Shown in pieces: positions 7,974-18,039 of a DNA stretch of 39,588 nucleotides. The notes beneath the pieces were generated by a model. That model was not told the origin of the DNA, ran no database searches, and worked only from the letters and a program-made list of their open reading frames with translations. Location: assembly GCA_013360465.1 (NCBI GenBank), contig JABWBO010000031.1, positions 1-39,588 on the forward strand, given 5' to 3'. The stretch is from Anaerolineae bacterium (GTDB taxonomy: Bacteria; Chloroflexota; Anaerolineae; Aggregatilineales; Phototrophicaceae). The number at the start of each line of letters is the position of its first letter. The first letter of the stretch is position 1. A program made the translations under genes and the position numbers.

Positions 7974-8524
7974 ACGGCGTGAACGCGACACCTTCACTGA
8001 TCACGCCGCGGCTGCGGCTGCGGCGCTTCACCGACGCCGACCTGGAGGTCTACCACCGCGTCATCTATGGCGACGCCGAGGTGATGAAGATGCTGCCCGG
8101 CGGCGTCCCACGCCCGCTGGAATCGGTCGAATGGATGCTCGGCTGGCATGAACGGCACTGGGTGGAACATGGAGTCGGGTTCTTCGCCCTGGAACTGCGC
8201 GACAGCGGCGCGTTCATCGGTCACTGCGGCGTCTTCATCTGGGGGCTGCCGTCGTATGAACTAGGCTACGCCATCGGGCGGGCGCACTGGGGGAAAGGCT
8301 ACGCGGCGGAAGCCGGGCGCGCCTGTCTGGGTCACGCCTTCGAGGCGCTGCCGGTCGATCAGATCGACGCGGTGACGCTGCCCGGCAACATCGCCTCGCA
8401 GAGGGTGCTGCTCAGGCTTGGATTTCAGCCGGTCGGGGAACGCGAGGCGTACAACAGCCTGGTGCCCGCCTTCACGCAGACGCGGACGGCGTTTTTCAGC
8501 GACAGCGCAGCGGGCGAAGGCTGA
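7970..8524 (+). CDS. GNAT N-acetyltransferase, RimJ/RimL-like
   Basis: A 184-aa acetyl-CoA-dependent N-acetyltransferase. It shows the RimJ/RimL start LITPRLRLRRFTDAD, the GHCGVFIW strand, YELGYAIGRAHWGKGYAAEA (motif A pyrophosphate loop, here G-K-G-Y) and a C-terminal LPGNIASQRVLLRLGFQPVG. Substrate may be a protein N-terminus, an amine or a small molecule; nothing here decides it. It overlaps the phospholipase-D-like gene by four bases, so it is translationally coupled. A second GNAT lies at 22564-23127. Confidence 0.85.
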   Translation: MNGVNATPSLITPRLRLRRFTDADLEVYHRVIYGDAEVMKMLPGGVPRPLESVEWMLGWHERHWVEHGVGFFALELRDSGAFIGHCGVFIWGLPSYELGYAIGRAHWGKGYAAEAGRACLGHAFEALPVDQIDAVTLPGNIASQRVLLRLGFQPVGEREAYNSLVPAFTQTRTAFFSDSAAGEG

Positions 8525-8591
8525 CGCCGCGCCCGAACGGAACGACGGGTCGGCGCCGCAGCCCCCGCTGAGTATCGATGGGACCGGGTAA

Positions 8592-10295
8592 ATGATGACT
8601 CCTTTCAACCTTTCGACTCTCCTCCACAGGATGGCGGCAGGCGCGCCGCGCGAATTCGCCCTGCAAAACCTGCTGCCAGAGGACCCGCTCTACGGCGCGT
8701 TTATCAGCCCGGAACACTGGCTGGACGAATCGGGACATGCCGGCACGACCCGGCTGATCGTCCGCTGGGGGCTGATCGCCCTGGCGCAGGCGCAGGCGCT
8801 CCCCGGCGCGCCGGTCGCGCCTGATCAGGCAGTCCTGCTGAAGCGGATGAACCTGGCGGCGGATTACCTGCTGCGCGTCCAGCGCCGGTCGGGGTTGATC
8901 GACCTGCGCAACACCAATTACGAGTCTGGACCGGACACGGCGTTCGCTTTGCAGCTGATCTGCGCCTTCATCGAGACCGCCGGCGAGACTCCGGCGCTGG
9001 CGGGCGTCGTGGACAAGCTGGCGCGCTTCGCCCGCCGCGCGGTGGGCGGCGTGCTGGAAAGCGGCTTCCACACCCCGAATCATCGCTGGGTAATCGTCGG
9101 GGCGCTGGCGCTGGCGCGCGCCGTCCTGACCGACATCCCCGATCCTGCACCGGTCATCGATGCCTATCTGGCGGAAGGGCTGGACATCGACGACGAAGGC
9201 GCGTATCTGGAGCGCAGCATCGGCGTCTACGACGCAGTGACCGCCCGGTCGCTGCTGTTCTACGCCGAACATACCGCTGATCCGGCGGCGCGGGCGCACA
9301 TCCTGGCGGCGGTGGCGCGCAACCTGGAATTTGATCTACATCTACTGCACCCGGATGGCACTGCCGAAACCGGGCTTTCGACGCGCCAGGATCACGGTCA
9401 GCGCAGCATCCCGACGCCGCTGATCGCCAACTATCTGAACGCCGGGCTGCTGCTGGGGCGGCAGGATTTCCTCGACGCGGCAGCGTTCCTGCTGGAACGG
9501 GCAGAAACCTCGATGTGGGACCTGGAATGGCTGTGCATGGCGCTGCGCAAGCGGGGTGATGCCGCCGTCAGCGCCGGAGCGACGCCTGCCATCCCGTCCA
9601 CCTACACTCGCGCCTTTCCGGCAAACCGCCTGTGGCGCTTCCGCCAGGACGAAACGAGCGCCAGCGCCTTCGGCGGGCGCACCCGGCTGTTCCATCTGGT
9701 CTACCGCTCCGCCGAACTGGTCTCGCTCAAGATCGCTCAGGCGTATTTCGGCGTCGGGCTGTTCATCGCCGACACGATGGAGATGGAAGACGGCGAGGTG
9801 CTGCTGCGCTCGTCGGGTCAGCAGAAGCCAAACCTGCCCGCCTATCACCTGCCGCTGGGGCGTCCGGTCGCCCCGGCGGCGTTCGAGGCGTCGAAAGCCG
9901 AGCGCGACCACAAACGCATCCCGCCGGCGGACAGCATCCTGAAGATCACGCCGGTCGAGGGCGGTTTCGATCTGCATTACCGCACGCTCGACGGGCTGGA
10001 CGACGTGATCACCCAGATCGCCTTCGACTTCCCCGCCGGCGGGTTGTGGGAGACCGGGGACGCGGTGGTCTCGTGCGCGCCGGGTTCGACGATCTTCCTC
10101 AAGCAGGGCTGGGGGCGTATGCGCTACGGCGCGGATGTCATCGAGATCGCGCCCGGCACATGCGCACATCTGGCGCAGGCGATGCGTCACAGCGAACCGC
10201 CCGGCGGCGATCAGATACGGGTCCTGCTCACCTTCAGGACGCCGGTCGATCACCGTTTCACCCTTCGCACCATCCGACTGCTGGAGCCGCGCTGA
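8592..10295 (+). CDS. Uncharacterised protein, possible alpha/alpha-barrel lyase-like fold
   Basis: A 567-aa cytoplasmic protein (no signal peptide). The first about 330 residues are alpha-helical with conserved-looking aromatic/charged patches: TNYESGPDTAFALQ, SGFHTPNHRWV, EGLDIDDEGAYLERSIGVYD. This organisation recalls the alpha/alpha-toroid part of heparinase II/III-like polysaccharide lyases. The C-terminal about 200 residues look beta-rich (VEGGFDLHYRTLDGLDDV, MRYGADVIEIAPG, IRVLLTFRTPVDHRFTL), again like the beta-sandwich of such enzymes. The fold assignment is my inference, and a lyase activity is not shown. ATG 8592 follows GGACCGGG. It is the last gene of the accessory run, 67 bases after the acetyltransferase. 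Confidence 0.5.
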   Translation: MMTPFNLSTLLHRMAAGAPREFALQNLLPEDPLYGAFISPEHWLDESGHAGTTRLIVRWGLIALAQAQALPGAPVAPDQAVLLKRMNLAADYLLRVQRRSGLIDLRNTNYESGPDTAFALQLICAFIETAGETPALAGVVDKLARFARRAVGGVLESGFHTPNHRWVIVGALALARAVLTDIPDPAPVIDAYLAEGLDIDDEGAYLERSIGVYDAVTARSLLFYAEHTADPAARAHILAAVARNLEFDLHLLHPDGTAETGLSTRQDHGQRSIPTPLIANYLNAGLLLGRQDFLDAAAFLLERAETSMWDLEWLCMALRKRGDAAVSAGATPAIPSTYTRAFPANRLWRFRQDETSASAFGGRTRLFHLVYRSAELVSLKIAQAYFGVGLFIADTMEMEDGEVLLRSSGQQKPNLPAYHLPLGRPVAPAAFEASKAERDHKRIPPADSILKITPVEGGFDLHYRTLDGLDDVITQIAFDFPAGGLWETGDAVVSCAPGSTIFLKQGWGRMRYGADVIEIAPGTCAHLAQAMRHSEPPGGDQIRVLLTFRTPVDHRFTLRTIRLLEPR

Positions 10296-10366
10296 CCCGC
10301 GCGCCAGAGGGTCACATTGCGGGGATGGGCGATTGACGGTTCGGCGGGCGTCACGACGATTGCCAC

Positions 10367-10395
10367 TTCTCAAAACCGCCTCCGCTTGCTATCAT
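10367..10395 (+). promoter_or_regulatory. Predicted rpsB promoter
   Basis: TTCTCA (10367-10372), 17-nt spacer, TATCAT (10390-10395) with a TGC extension just upstream of the -10. The -10 fits at five of six positions and the extended -10 compensates for a weak -35. Transcription would begin near 10402, giving a leader of about 130 nt before rpsB. Confidence 0.5.
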
Positions 10396-10399
10396 CTCC

Positions 10400-10482
10400 C
10401 CTCGGTTCGGCGTGCGTCGGACCAAATTTCACACGCCTGGACTCGGCGGCGTGTTGCGCTTCGCCAGCGTGAACTGCCGAGG
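10400..10482 (+). promoter_or_regulatory. Foldable 5' leader of rpsB
   Basis: CCTCGG (10400-10405) pairs with CCGAGG (10477-10482). Inside lie a 7-bp hairpin ACACGCC/GGCGTGT (10431-10437 with 10448-10454) and a small hairpin GCGCT/AGCGT (10456-10460 with 10466-10470). Such a multi-branched leader upstream of a ribosomal protein gene is a candidate S2 autoregulatory element. rpsB autoregulation by S2 is known in other bacteria; its presence here is inference. Confidence 0.35.
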
Positions 10483-10530
10483 ATGAAGGGCGTGAACGTC
10501 CAAACACATCACACCTAAAGGAGTCCCACC

Positions 10531-11385
10531 ATGCCCAGCGCTGTTACGATGAAACAGCTTCTGGAAACGGGCGTCCATTTCGGTCATCGCACGACCAAGT
10601 GGAACCCGAAGATGAAGCCCTTCATTTTCACCGAACGCAACGGCATCCACATCATCGACTTGCAGCAGACTATCGTCAACCTGCATCAGTATTACGACAT
10701 GATCCGTGATCTGGTGGCGGGCGGCGGCACGCTGCTGTTCGTCGGAACCAAGCGTCAGGCGCAGGAAGCAGTGGCGAGCGAAGCGGCGCGCTGCGACATG
10801 CCCTACGTCAACACCCGCTGGCTCGGCGGTACGCTGACCAACTGGCGCACCATCCGCGACCGCATCGAGACCCTCAAAAAGCTGGAAAAGCGCCGCGAAG
10901 CCGGCGAATTTGCCCTGCTGTCCAAGAAAGAGGGCTTGATCCTCAGCCGCAAGATCGAGAAGCTTCAGGAGCGGCTCGGCGGCATCCGCAACATGCGCCG
11001 CCTGCCCGAAGTAATGATCGTCGTGGACACCAAGCGTGAATCGACGGCGGTCAAGGAAGCCAACACGCTGCATATCCCGGTCATGGCGCTGGCGGATACC
11101 AACAGCGACCCGGATACCATCGATTACATCATCCCGGCGAATGACGACGCGGTGCGCGCCGTCAAGCTGCTGCTGGCAGCCCTGGCGGATGCGGTTATCG
11201 AAGGACAGCAGATGCGCAAGGCGTCCACGGAAGAAGGCGAACATATGGACGCGGAAGAAGCCGAATACTTCTCCGCCTATGCCGACGACGAAGAAGACGA
11301 CGAGACCCTGCTCGGAGCATCAACGCTGGCGAAGCTGCGCAGCAGCCGCCTGTTAGAAGAAACTGACGAAAGCGAAGGGAAATAA
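10531..11385 (+). CDS. rpsB: 30S ribosomal protein S2
   Basis: Ribosomal protein S2, which binds the head-body hinge of the small subunit and is needed for S1 association. Family signatures are all present: [108 protein letters not shown]. At 284 aa it is longer than the roughly 240-aa bacterial norm, because of an acidic tail from about residue 228 ([24 protein letters not shown]). AAAGGAG lies nine bases before ATG 10531. Only seven bases separate it from tsf, the usual operon. Confidence 0.98.
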   Translation: MPSAVTMKQLLETGVHFGHRTTKWNPKMKPFIFTERNGIHIIDLQQTIVNLHQYYDMIRDLVAGGGTLLFVGTKRQAQEAVASEAARCDMPYVNTRWLGGTLTNWRTIRDRIETLKKLEKRREAGEFALLSKKEGLILSRKIEKLQERLGGIRNMRRLPEVMIVVDTKRESTAVKEANTLHIPVMALADTNSDPDTIDYIIPANDDAVRAVKLLLAALADAVIEGQQMRKASTEEGEHMDAEEAEYFSAYADDEEDDETLLGASTLAKLRSSRLLEETDESEGK

Positions 11386-11392
11386 ACCCCAC

Positions 11393-13651
<2,259 letters not shown>

Positions 13652-13659
13652 GCGCGGGA

Positions 13660-13705
13660 TTATCCCTCGTTATCCCAATCCAGCCAGTTGTTATCCCGCA
13701 TTATA
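13660..13705. promoter_or_regulatory. Divergent promoter region with phased TTATCCC repeats
   Basis: TTATCCC occurs at 13660, 13670 and 13691, i.e. 10 and 21 bases apart, close to one and two helical turns, so all three face the same side of the DNA. A perfect minus-strand -10 TATAAT lies at 13700-13705 for the lipoprotein gene, and TATAAG at 13702-13707 could serve the plus strand. The repeats sit in the leader of the lipoprotein gene and upstream of pncC, as a bound regulator would require. The regulator is unknown. Confidence 0.4.
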
Positions 13706-13784
13706 AGGCGAACTGGTGAATAATGCACGGAACGCGCGCCAGCATTTGGACAGGTCCGAAAAAGAGAGAGCGGTGGTGCAAGCC

Positions 13785-14360
13785 ATGACCGAAACAACGA
13801 CGGAGTCGACCGACGGAATGATGGATGCAGGAGGAGAGGACGCGCTTTCTAATGCACAAACGCTGCCAGAAGCGCGTCTGGGCGCGCTGCTGCTGGCGCT
13901 GGGCTGGACGGTCTGCACGGCGGAATCCTGCACCGGCGGGCTGGTCGCCCACCGGCTGACCAACATCGCCGGCAGTTCGGCGTATGTCCTGGGCGGCGTC
14001 GTGACCTACTCCAACGCGGCGAAGGAGAAGCTGATCGGCGTTCGCCGCGAGACGCTGATCGCCTATGGCGCAGTCAGCGAGCAGACAGCGTGTGAAATGG
14101 CGGACGGCGCGCGGGCGCTGTTCGACGCCGATCTGGCGGTGAGCATCACCGGCATCGCCGGACCGGGCGGGGGTACGCCGGAAAAGCCGATCGGGCTGAC
14201 CTATATCGGGCTGGCGCGGCGCGGCGCAGCGGCACAGGCGCGCCGGCACGTCTGGGAGTTCGACCGCGTGGGCAACAAAAATGCCAGCGCAGAGGCGGCG
14301 CTGGCGTGGCTTCTGGAGCAGGCGAATCAAGCGTCTTCGGCGCGCGACAGCGGCAGATAA
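13785..14360 (+). CDS. pncC: Nicotinamide-nucleotide amidohydrolase (CinA C-terminal domain)
   Basis: Deamidates nicotinamide mononucleotide to nicotinate mononucleotide in NAD salvage. It consists only of the CinA C-terminal domain: VCTAESCTGGLVAHRLT with the conserved Ser, VTYSNAAKEKLIGV with the family's conserved Tyr and Lys, AVSEQTACEMADGARALF, and ITGIAGPGGGTPEKPIGLTY. The N-terminal MoCF-like pyrophosphatase domain of full CinA is absent, so this is the stand-alone PncC form. ATG 13785 leaves a Thr/Glu-rich 28-residue lead; a GTG at 13716 is possible but sits almost on the predicted transcription start. The 3' end overlaps the convergent kinase gene by 34 bases. Confidence 0.9.
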   Translation: MTETTTESTDGMMDAGGEDALSNAQTLPEARLGALLLALGWTVCTAESCTGGLVAHRLTNIAGSSAYVLGGVVTYSNAAKEKLIGVRRETLIAYGAVSEQTACEMADGARALFDADLAVSITGIAGPGGGTPEKPIGLTYIGLARRGAAAQARRHVWEFDRVGNKNASAEAALAWLLEQANQASSARDSGR

Positions 14361-15052
14361 AGGCGAAACGTGCTGCCTTCGGCGCTCGTCGTTTCGAGCA
14401 TCAGCCGCCCGCCCATCGCCTCGCAGAGCGCACGCGCCAGCGGCAGCCCCAGACCCGCGCTGGCGGTGGGAATCTGCGGGCGTTCCTCGCCGCGCCAGAA
14501 CGGCTCGAAGAGATGGGGACGTTCATCTTCGGTGATGCCCCGCCCGGTATCGCGGATGGCGACCGTCCATGCGGCGTCGGCGGTCCACTCTGCCAGCAGC
14601 GCGACTTCCCCGGCAGCAGTGTAGGCGACGGCGTTCCACAGCAGCGCCAGCAGCGCGCGGGTGATCGCTTTTTCGTCGCCCAGCAGCCTGGCGGGAACAG
14701 CCGCGCCGGTCGAAGCGCGCAGCGTCAGCCCCTTATCCGCCGCGAAGGGGCGCACTTTTTCCGCCGCCGCCTCGACCAGGGCGCGCGGGTCAAACCGCTC
14801 CGGCTTCAGCGTCAGGTCGCCGGCGTTCGCCTTGATGGTGGTGAGGAAGTCGTCCAGCATGGCGAGCAGGCGCTGACTGTTGCGCTGAAGGCGGTCTACG
14901 GCTTTTTTCTGCCGGGGGGTCAGGGGATCGTACATCCCCTCGTGCAGCATATCGGCGGTGGACAGGATGGTGTTGAGGGGCACGCGCATGTCGTGCCCCA
15001 TCTGACGCAGCATTCCGACCAGGGCGGTGTGGGGATCATCCTGAAGCGACAT
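14327..15052 (-). CDS. Sensor-less histidine kinase
   Basis: A 241-aa cytoplasmic kinase with only the catalytic core. The H-box is QMGHDMRVPLNTI (phospho-acceptor His 20); HisKA helices follow to about 80. HATPase_c has N-box LLWNAVAYT, G1 DTGRGI, F-box-like PHLFEPFWRG and G2 AGLGLPLARAL. There is no input domain at all, so its signal must come through a partner or through phosphotransfer. It is last of a five-gene minus-strand cassette (kinase, three receivers, this kinase), 15 bases after the preceding receiver. It could be a phosphatase or second kinase acting on those receivers. Confidence 0.88.
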   Translation of the reverse strand: MSLQDDPHTALVGMLRQMGHDMRVPLNTILSTADMLHEGMYDPLTPRQKKAVDRLQRNSQRLLAMLDDFLTTIKANAGDLTLKPERFDPRALVEAAAEKVRPFAADKGLTLRASTGAAVPARLLGDEKAITRALLALLWNAVAYTAAGEVALLAEWTADAAWTVAIRDTGRGITEDERPHLFEPFWRGEERPQIPTASAGLGLPLARALCEAMGGRLMLETTSAEGSTFRLYLPLSRAEDA

Positions 15053-15067
15053 GCCAGACAGCGCCTT

Positions 15068-15457
15068 TCAGCCTCGATGCGCCGCCGACGCGGGCTGCAT
15101 CTTGATCATCCTGTCCACGAAAGACAGCAGATCCGGGTTATGGACCGGTTTGACCAGGACGAGATCGACGGCGTCGAGCAGCCCGGCGCTGGACATCATC
15201 TCCGGATGTCCGCTGACGATGATGATCGATGCGCCGCTGATCCGCTTGGCGGTCTGCACGAATTCGGCAAGCAGCGCAGCGCGCGCCCCAGGAAGCTGCA
15301 AATCGAGCATGATGATCTGCGGCGAAACTTCTTCCAGCACTTCGAATGCTTCTTCGAGCCGGATGGCGCTGTGGACCTCGTGATCATGCATCGTGAGCAG
15401 ATCGGTATAGGTCTCGATCAGGTCCAGGTCGTCTTCTACGATCAGTATACGAGTCAT
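15068..15457 (-). CDS. Stand-alone response regulator receiver
   Basis: Single REC domain of 129 aa with no output domain. Acidic pocket VEDD (Glu8-Asp10), phospho-acceptor Asp52 in IIMLDLQLPG, Ser in IIIVSGHP and the conserved Lys in LVLVKPV are all present, so it should be phosphorylatable. It could pass phosphate on or act by protein-protein contact. It lies between another receiver gene and the sensor-less kinase gene. Confidence 0.9.
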   Translation of the reverse strand: MTRILIVEDDLDLIETYTDLLTMHDHEVHSAIRLEEAFEVLEEVSPQIIMLDLQLPGARAALLAEFVQTAKRISGASIIIVSGHPEMMSSAGLLDAVDLVLVKPVHNPDLLSFVDRMIKMQPASAAHRG

Positions 15458-15474
15458 CTCACAATCTTTCGGTG

Positions 15475-15849
15475 CTACCCGCTGACGATTCGCTCCAGCT
15501 CACGCACGAACGTGGTCGAGTCAATCGGCTTGGGGAAGTAGGCGTCAAACCCCGCCTCAATGACCTGGTGCGCCAGCTCCGGGGAGTGAAACGCCGTGAT
15601 GGCGACGCGCGGAACCCGCGCGAGCGTCTGGTTGGACTTCAGAAAGTCCAGCACGCCCCAGCCGTCAATGCCGGGCAGAGCGAGATCGACGACGATCAGA
15701 TCAGGCGCAGCGCCGCGCTTCAGCATCTCGATGGCGTCTTCGCCGCTTGATGCGCTGATCGTTTCGATCTGGTGATATTCCAGAATGCCGCACACCAGTT
15801 CCATGCTGTCGTCTTCGTCTTCGACGACCAGGACTTTCCAGGGGTTCAT
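15475..15849 (-). CDS. Stand-alone response regulator receiver
   Basis: Single REC domain of 124 aa. Acidic residues VEDED near 9-13, phospho-acceptor Asp55 in LIVVDLALPGIDGW, Thr in VAITAFH and Lys in AYFPKPID. Its ATG overlaps the stop of the upstream receiver (ATGA at 15846-15849), so the two are translated together. There is no DNA-binding or enzymatic output domain. Confidence 0.9.
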   Translation of the reverse strand: MNPWKVLVVEDEDDSMELVCGILEYHQIETISASSGEDAIEMLKRGAAPDLIVVDLALPGIDGWGVLDFLKSNQTLARVPRVAITAFHSPELAHQVIEAGFDAYFPKPIDSTTFVRELERIVSG

Positions 15850-16265
15850 GATGGCTGCGCCTGCGCTTTCTGAATGATGTCGGTGGCGGCGGTGCGAATG
15901 CTGTCAGCGAGATTGGCGATGTCGACCGGCTTGGTGATGTAGCCGTCGAACCCCGCCTTCAGGGCGCGTTCGATGTCGCCGTCCATTGCGTGCGCCGAAA
16001 GCGCGATGATCGTCGTCTGTTCGAAGCGGGGATCGGACTTGATCTGAAGCCGCGTCTTCCAGCCGTCCATGCGCGGCATCGACAGGTCCAGCAGGATGAT
16101 ATTCGGCTGGAAATGTTTCAGCAGATCGAGCGCCTGCACCCCGTCGTCGGCGGTCTTCACTGCCGCGTGGTGAAATTCCAGCGTCTCGGCGACGACTTCC
16201 AGATTGTCCGGCTCGTCGTCAACCACCAGGACAACCCAGGTTGAGATATCGTTCCAGTTGATCAT
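15846..16265 (-). CDS. Stand-alone response regulator receiver
   Basis: Single REC domain of 139 aa. Acidic pair Asp16-Asp17 in VVDDEPDNLE, phospho-acceptor Asp60 in IILLDLSMPRMDGW, Ser in IALSAHAMDGD and Lys in GYITKPVDI. The A-M-D-G-D element after the Ser is typical of receivers partnered with hybrid-type kinases. It starts nine bases after the PAS kinase gene, which is its most likely phosphodonor. Confidence 0.92.
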   Translation of the reverse strand: MINWNDISTWVVLVVDDEPDNLEVVAETLEFHHAAVKTADDGVQALDLLKHFQPNIILLDLSMPRMDGWKTRLQIKSDPRFEQTTIIALSAHAMDGDIERALKAGFDGYITKPVDIANLADSIRTAATDIIQKAQAQPS

Positions 16266-16274
16266 GTTCGCCTC

Positions 16275-17900
16275 CTAGCCTCGCACCGATTCCAGGACGC
16301 GCTGCGTCTCTGCCACCGGGACAGTGATCGGGAGGGTCACTGTGAAGGTGCTGCCGACGCCGACCGCGCTCTTCAGCGTGATCTTGCCATCCATCATGCG
16401 CACCAGATCGCGGGCGATGGACAGACCCAGACCGCTGCCCTGATAGGCGCGCGAGAAGCTGCCATCGACCTGCCGGAAGGCTTCAAAGATGAGATTCTGC
16501 GCGTGGGGCGGGATGCCGATGCCGGTATCGCTCACCACCAGCGCCCAGTGCGTCTCGTTCGCATCCAGCGTCAGCGAGACCGATCCTTTTTCGGTGAATT
16601 TGAAGGCATTCGACAGCAGGTTGAGGAGGACCTGCTCGATGCGCTTTTCGTCGCCGATCAGCAGCGGCGGCATGTCAGGACTCACCTGTGTGGTGAATTC
16701 GAGCTTGGATTCGTGCGCCAGGCTTTCGATCTGAGCGGCGAGCCGTTCCACCAGCGTCTTCGGCGAGAACGCCTTCTGGACGATTTCCACACGACCCGCT
16801 TCGATGCGCGTCAGGTCGAGCAGATCGTTGATCAGCGCCAGCAGACGGCGGCTGTTCTCCTTGAGGCGCTCCATCTTATGCACCTGTTTTTCGTTCAGCG
16901 GACCGCTCATCCCCAGCAGCAGCATATCGCTGAAGCCGATGATGGCGTTGAGCGGCGTGCGCAGTTCGTGCGACATGGTGGCGAGAAATTCGGACTTGGC
17001 GCGCGAGCTTTCGCGGGCGATGCGATTGGCGATCTGAAGCTCTTCGATCAGGCGTTCCCGCTCGGCAGCTGCCCGCCTGCGCTCGGTCACGTCGCGCGTG
17101 ATGGTGATGACGGTGTCCGCTCCGGCGCGGGCGATGCGCGTCTCGAGGTGTATCTCCCCGATCTCGTTAGGAGTCGGCATCGAATACTCGAGGCTTTGGG
17201 TGATCCCGGTCTCCAATGCCAGACCGATCTTGTCAAGCACGATGGCGGCGGTTTCCGGGGGGACCAGATCGATGATCTTCTGCCCGACAGCCATCTGTGC
17301 GGGGTAAGAAAACGAGCCGCCACTTCGTGAATGGAATTCAAGGACGAAGCCCTCGCGGTTGACAAGAGACACCAGATCGGGAAGCGCCTCGATCAGCGCC
17401 TGCGCCTTTGCTTGGCTTTCGATCAGCGCCTGCTGGTCGCGCTTACGCGGGGTGATGTCGGAATAGGTGCCCATGACGCCGATGGTCTCGCCGGCGGCGC
17501 TGCGCAGAGGGACCTTGCTCGTCTCCAGCCAGATGCGCCCGCCGTCGGGCGTCGTCTGCGGTTCTTCGAAGTTGATCTTGGCGACGCCGCTGTCGATCAC
17601 CGCGCGGTCGTCGGCGCGATACAGGTCGGCTTGCTCGCGCCAGCTCAGCTCATAATCGGACTTGCCGAGCATCTCTTCCGGCGAGGTCAAGCCCGCATCT
17701 TCCGCGAACTTACGATTTGCGCCGAGGTAGGTGAGGTTGACATCCTTCCAGAACACACGCGCCGGAATGGCGTCAACCATAATGCGAAACAGGGTTTGGG
17801 TCTCGTTGGCTTCCGCCAGGGCGCGTTCAAGTTCGGCGATTCGCGCCTGGGCTTCTGCTAACTGCTGCGCTGGAACGGTTTCAGAGATGTCTGCGGTCAT
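16275..17900 (-). CDS. PAS-PAS histidine kinase
   Basis: Soluble 541-aa sensor kinase. An N-terminal coiled coil (AEAQARIAELERALAEAN) leads into PAS 1 (about 37-155: VDAIPARVFWKDVNLTYLG, ending in the PAC-like MGTYSDITPRKRDQQ) and PAS 2 (about 165-285, ending VITITRDVTERRRAA). HisKA has H-box LATMSHELRTPLNAIIGFSD; HATPase_c has N-box LLSNAFKFTEKG, G1 DTGIGIP, F-box FEAFRQVDGS and G2 GSGLGLSIARDL. No membrane span is present, so it senses an internal cue such as redox state or a ligand. It heads the cassette of three receivers and a sensor-less kinase. A 10-bp palindrome CCTATATAGG lies at 17914-17923, just upstream of its start. Confidence 0.95.
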   Translation of the reverse strand: MTADISETVPAQQLAEAQARIAELERALAEANETQTLFRIMVDAIPARVFWKDVNLTYLGANRKFAEDAGLTSPEEMLGKSDYELSWREQADLYRADDRAVIDSGVAKINFEEPQTTPDGGRIWLETSKVPLRSAAGETIGVMGTYSDITPRKRDQQALIESQAKAQALIEALPDLVSLVNREGFVLEFHSRSGGSFSYPAQMAVGQKIIDLVPPETAAIVLDKIGLALETGITQSLEYSMPTPNEIGEIHLETRIARAGADTVITITRDVTERRRAAAERERLIEELQIANRIARESSRAKSEFLATMSHELRTPLNAIIGFSDMLLLGMSGPLNEKQVHKMERLKENSRRLLALINDLLDLTRIEAGRVEIVQKAFSPKTLVERLAAQIESLAHESKLEFTTQVSPDMPPLLIGDEKRIEQVLLNLLSNAFKFTEKGSVSLTLDANETHWALVVSDTGIGIPPHAQNLIFEAFRQVDGSFSRAYQGSGLGLSIARDLVRMMDGKITLKSAVGVGSTFTVTLPITVPVAETQRVLESVRG

Positions 17901-18039
17901 GGTTCACGAATACCCTATATAGGTACGGTCTTCATACTTCAGTTAAGCAGCACAATGGCGCAATTATAGACGCTGGCGGTGCAATTGCTCTCCGCATTCC
18001 CCAATAATTTGTGAATTCTGCTGGGCTGCTGCGGCGCTT

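Noticed and set aside
13660-13697. TTATCCC repeats as DnaA boxes of a replication origin
   Set aside because: The nonamers differ from TTATNCACA at positions 7-9, there is no dnaA, dnaN or AT-rich unwinding stretch nearby.
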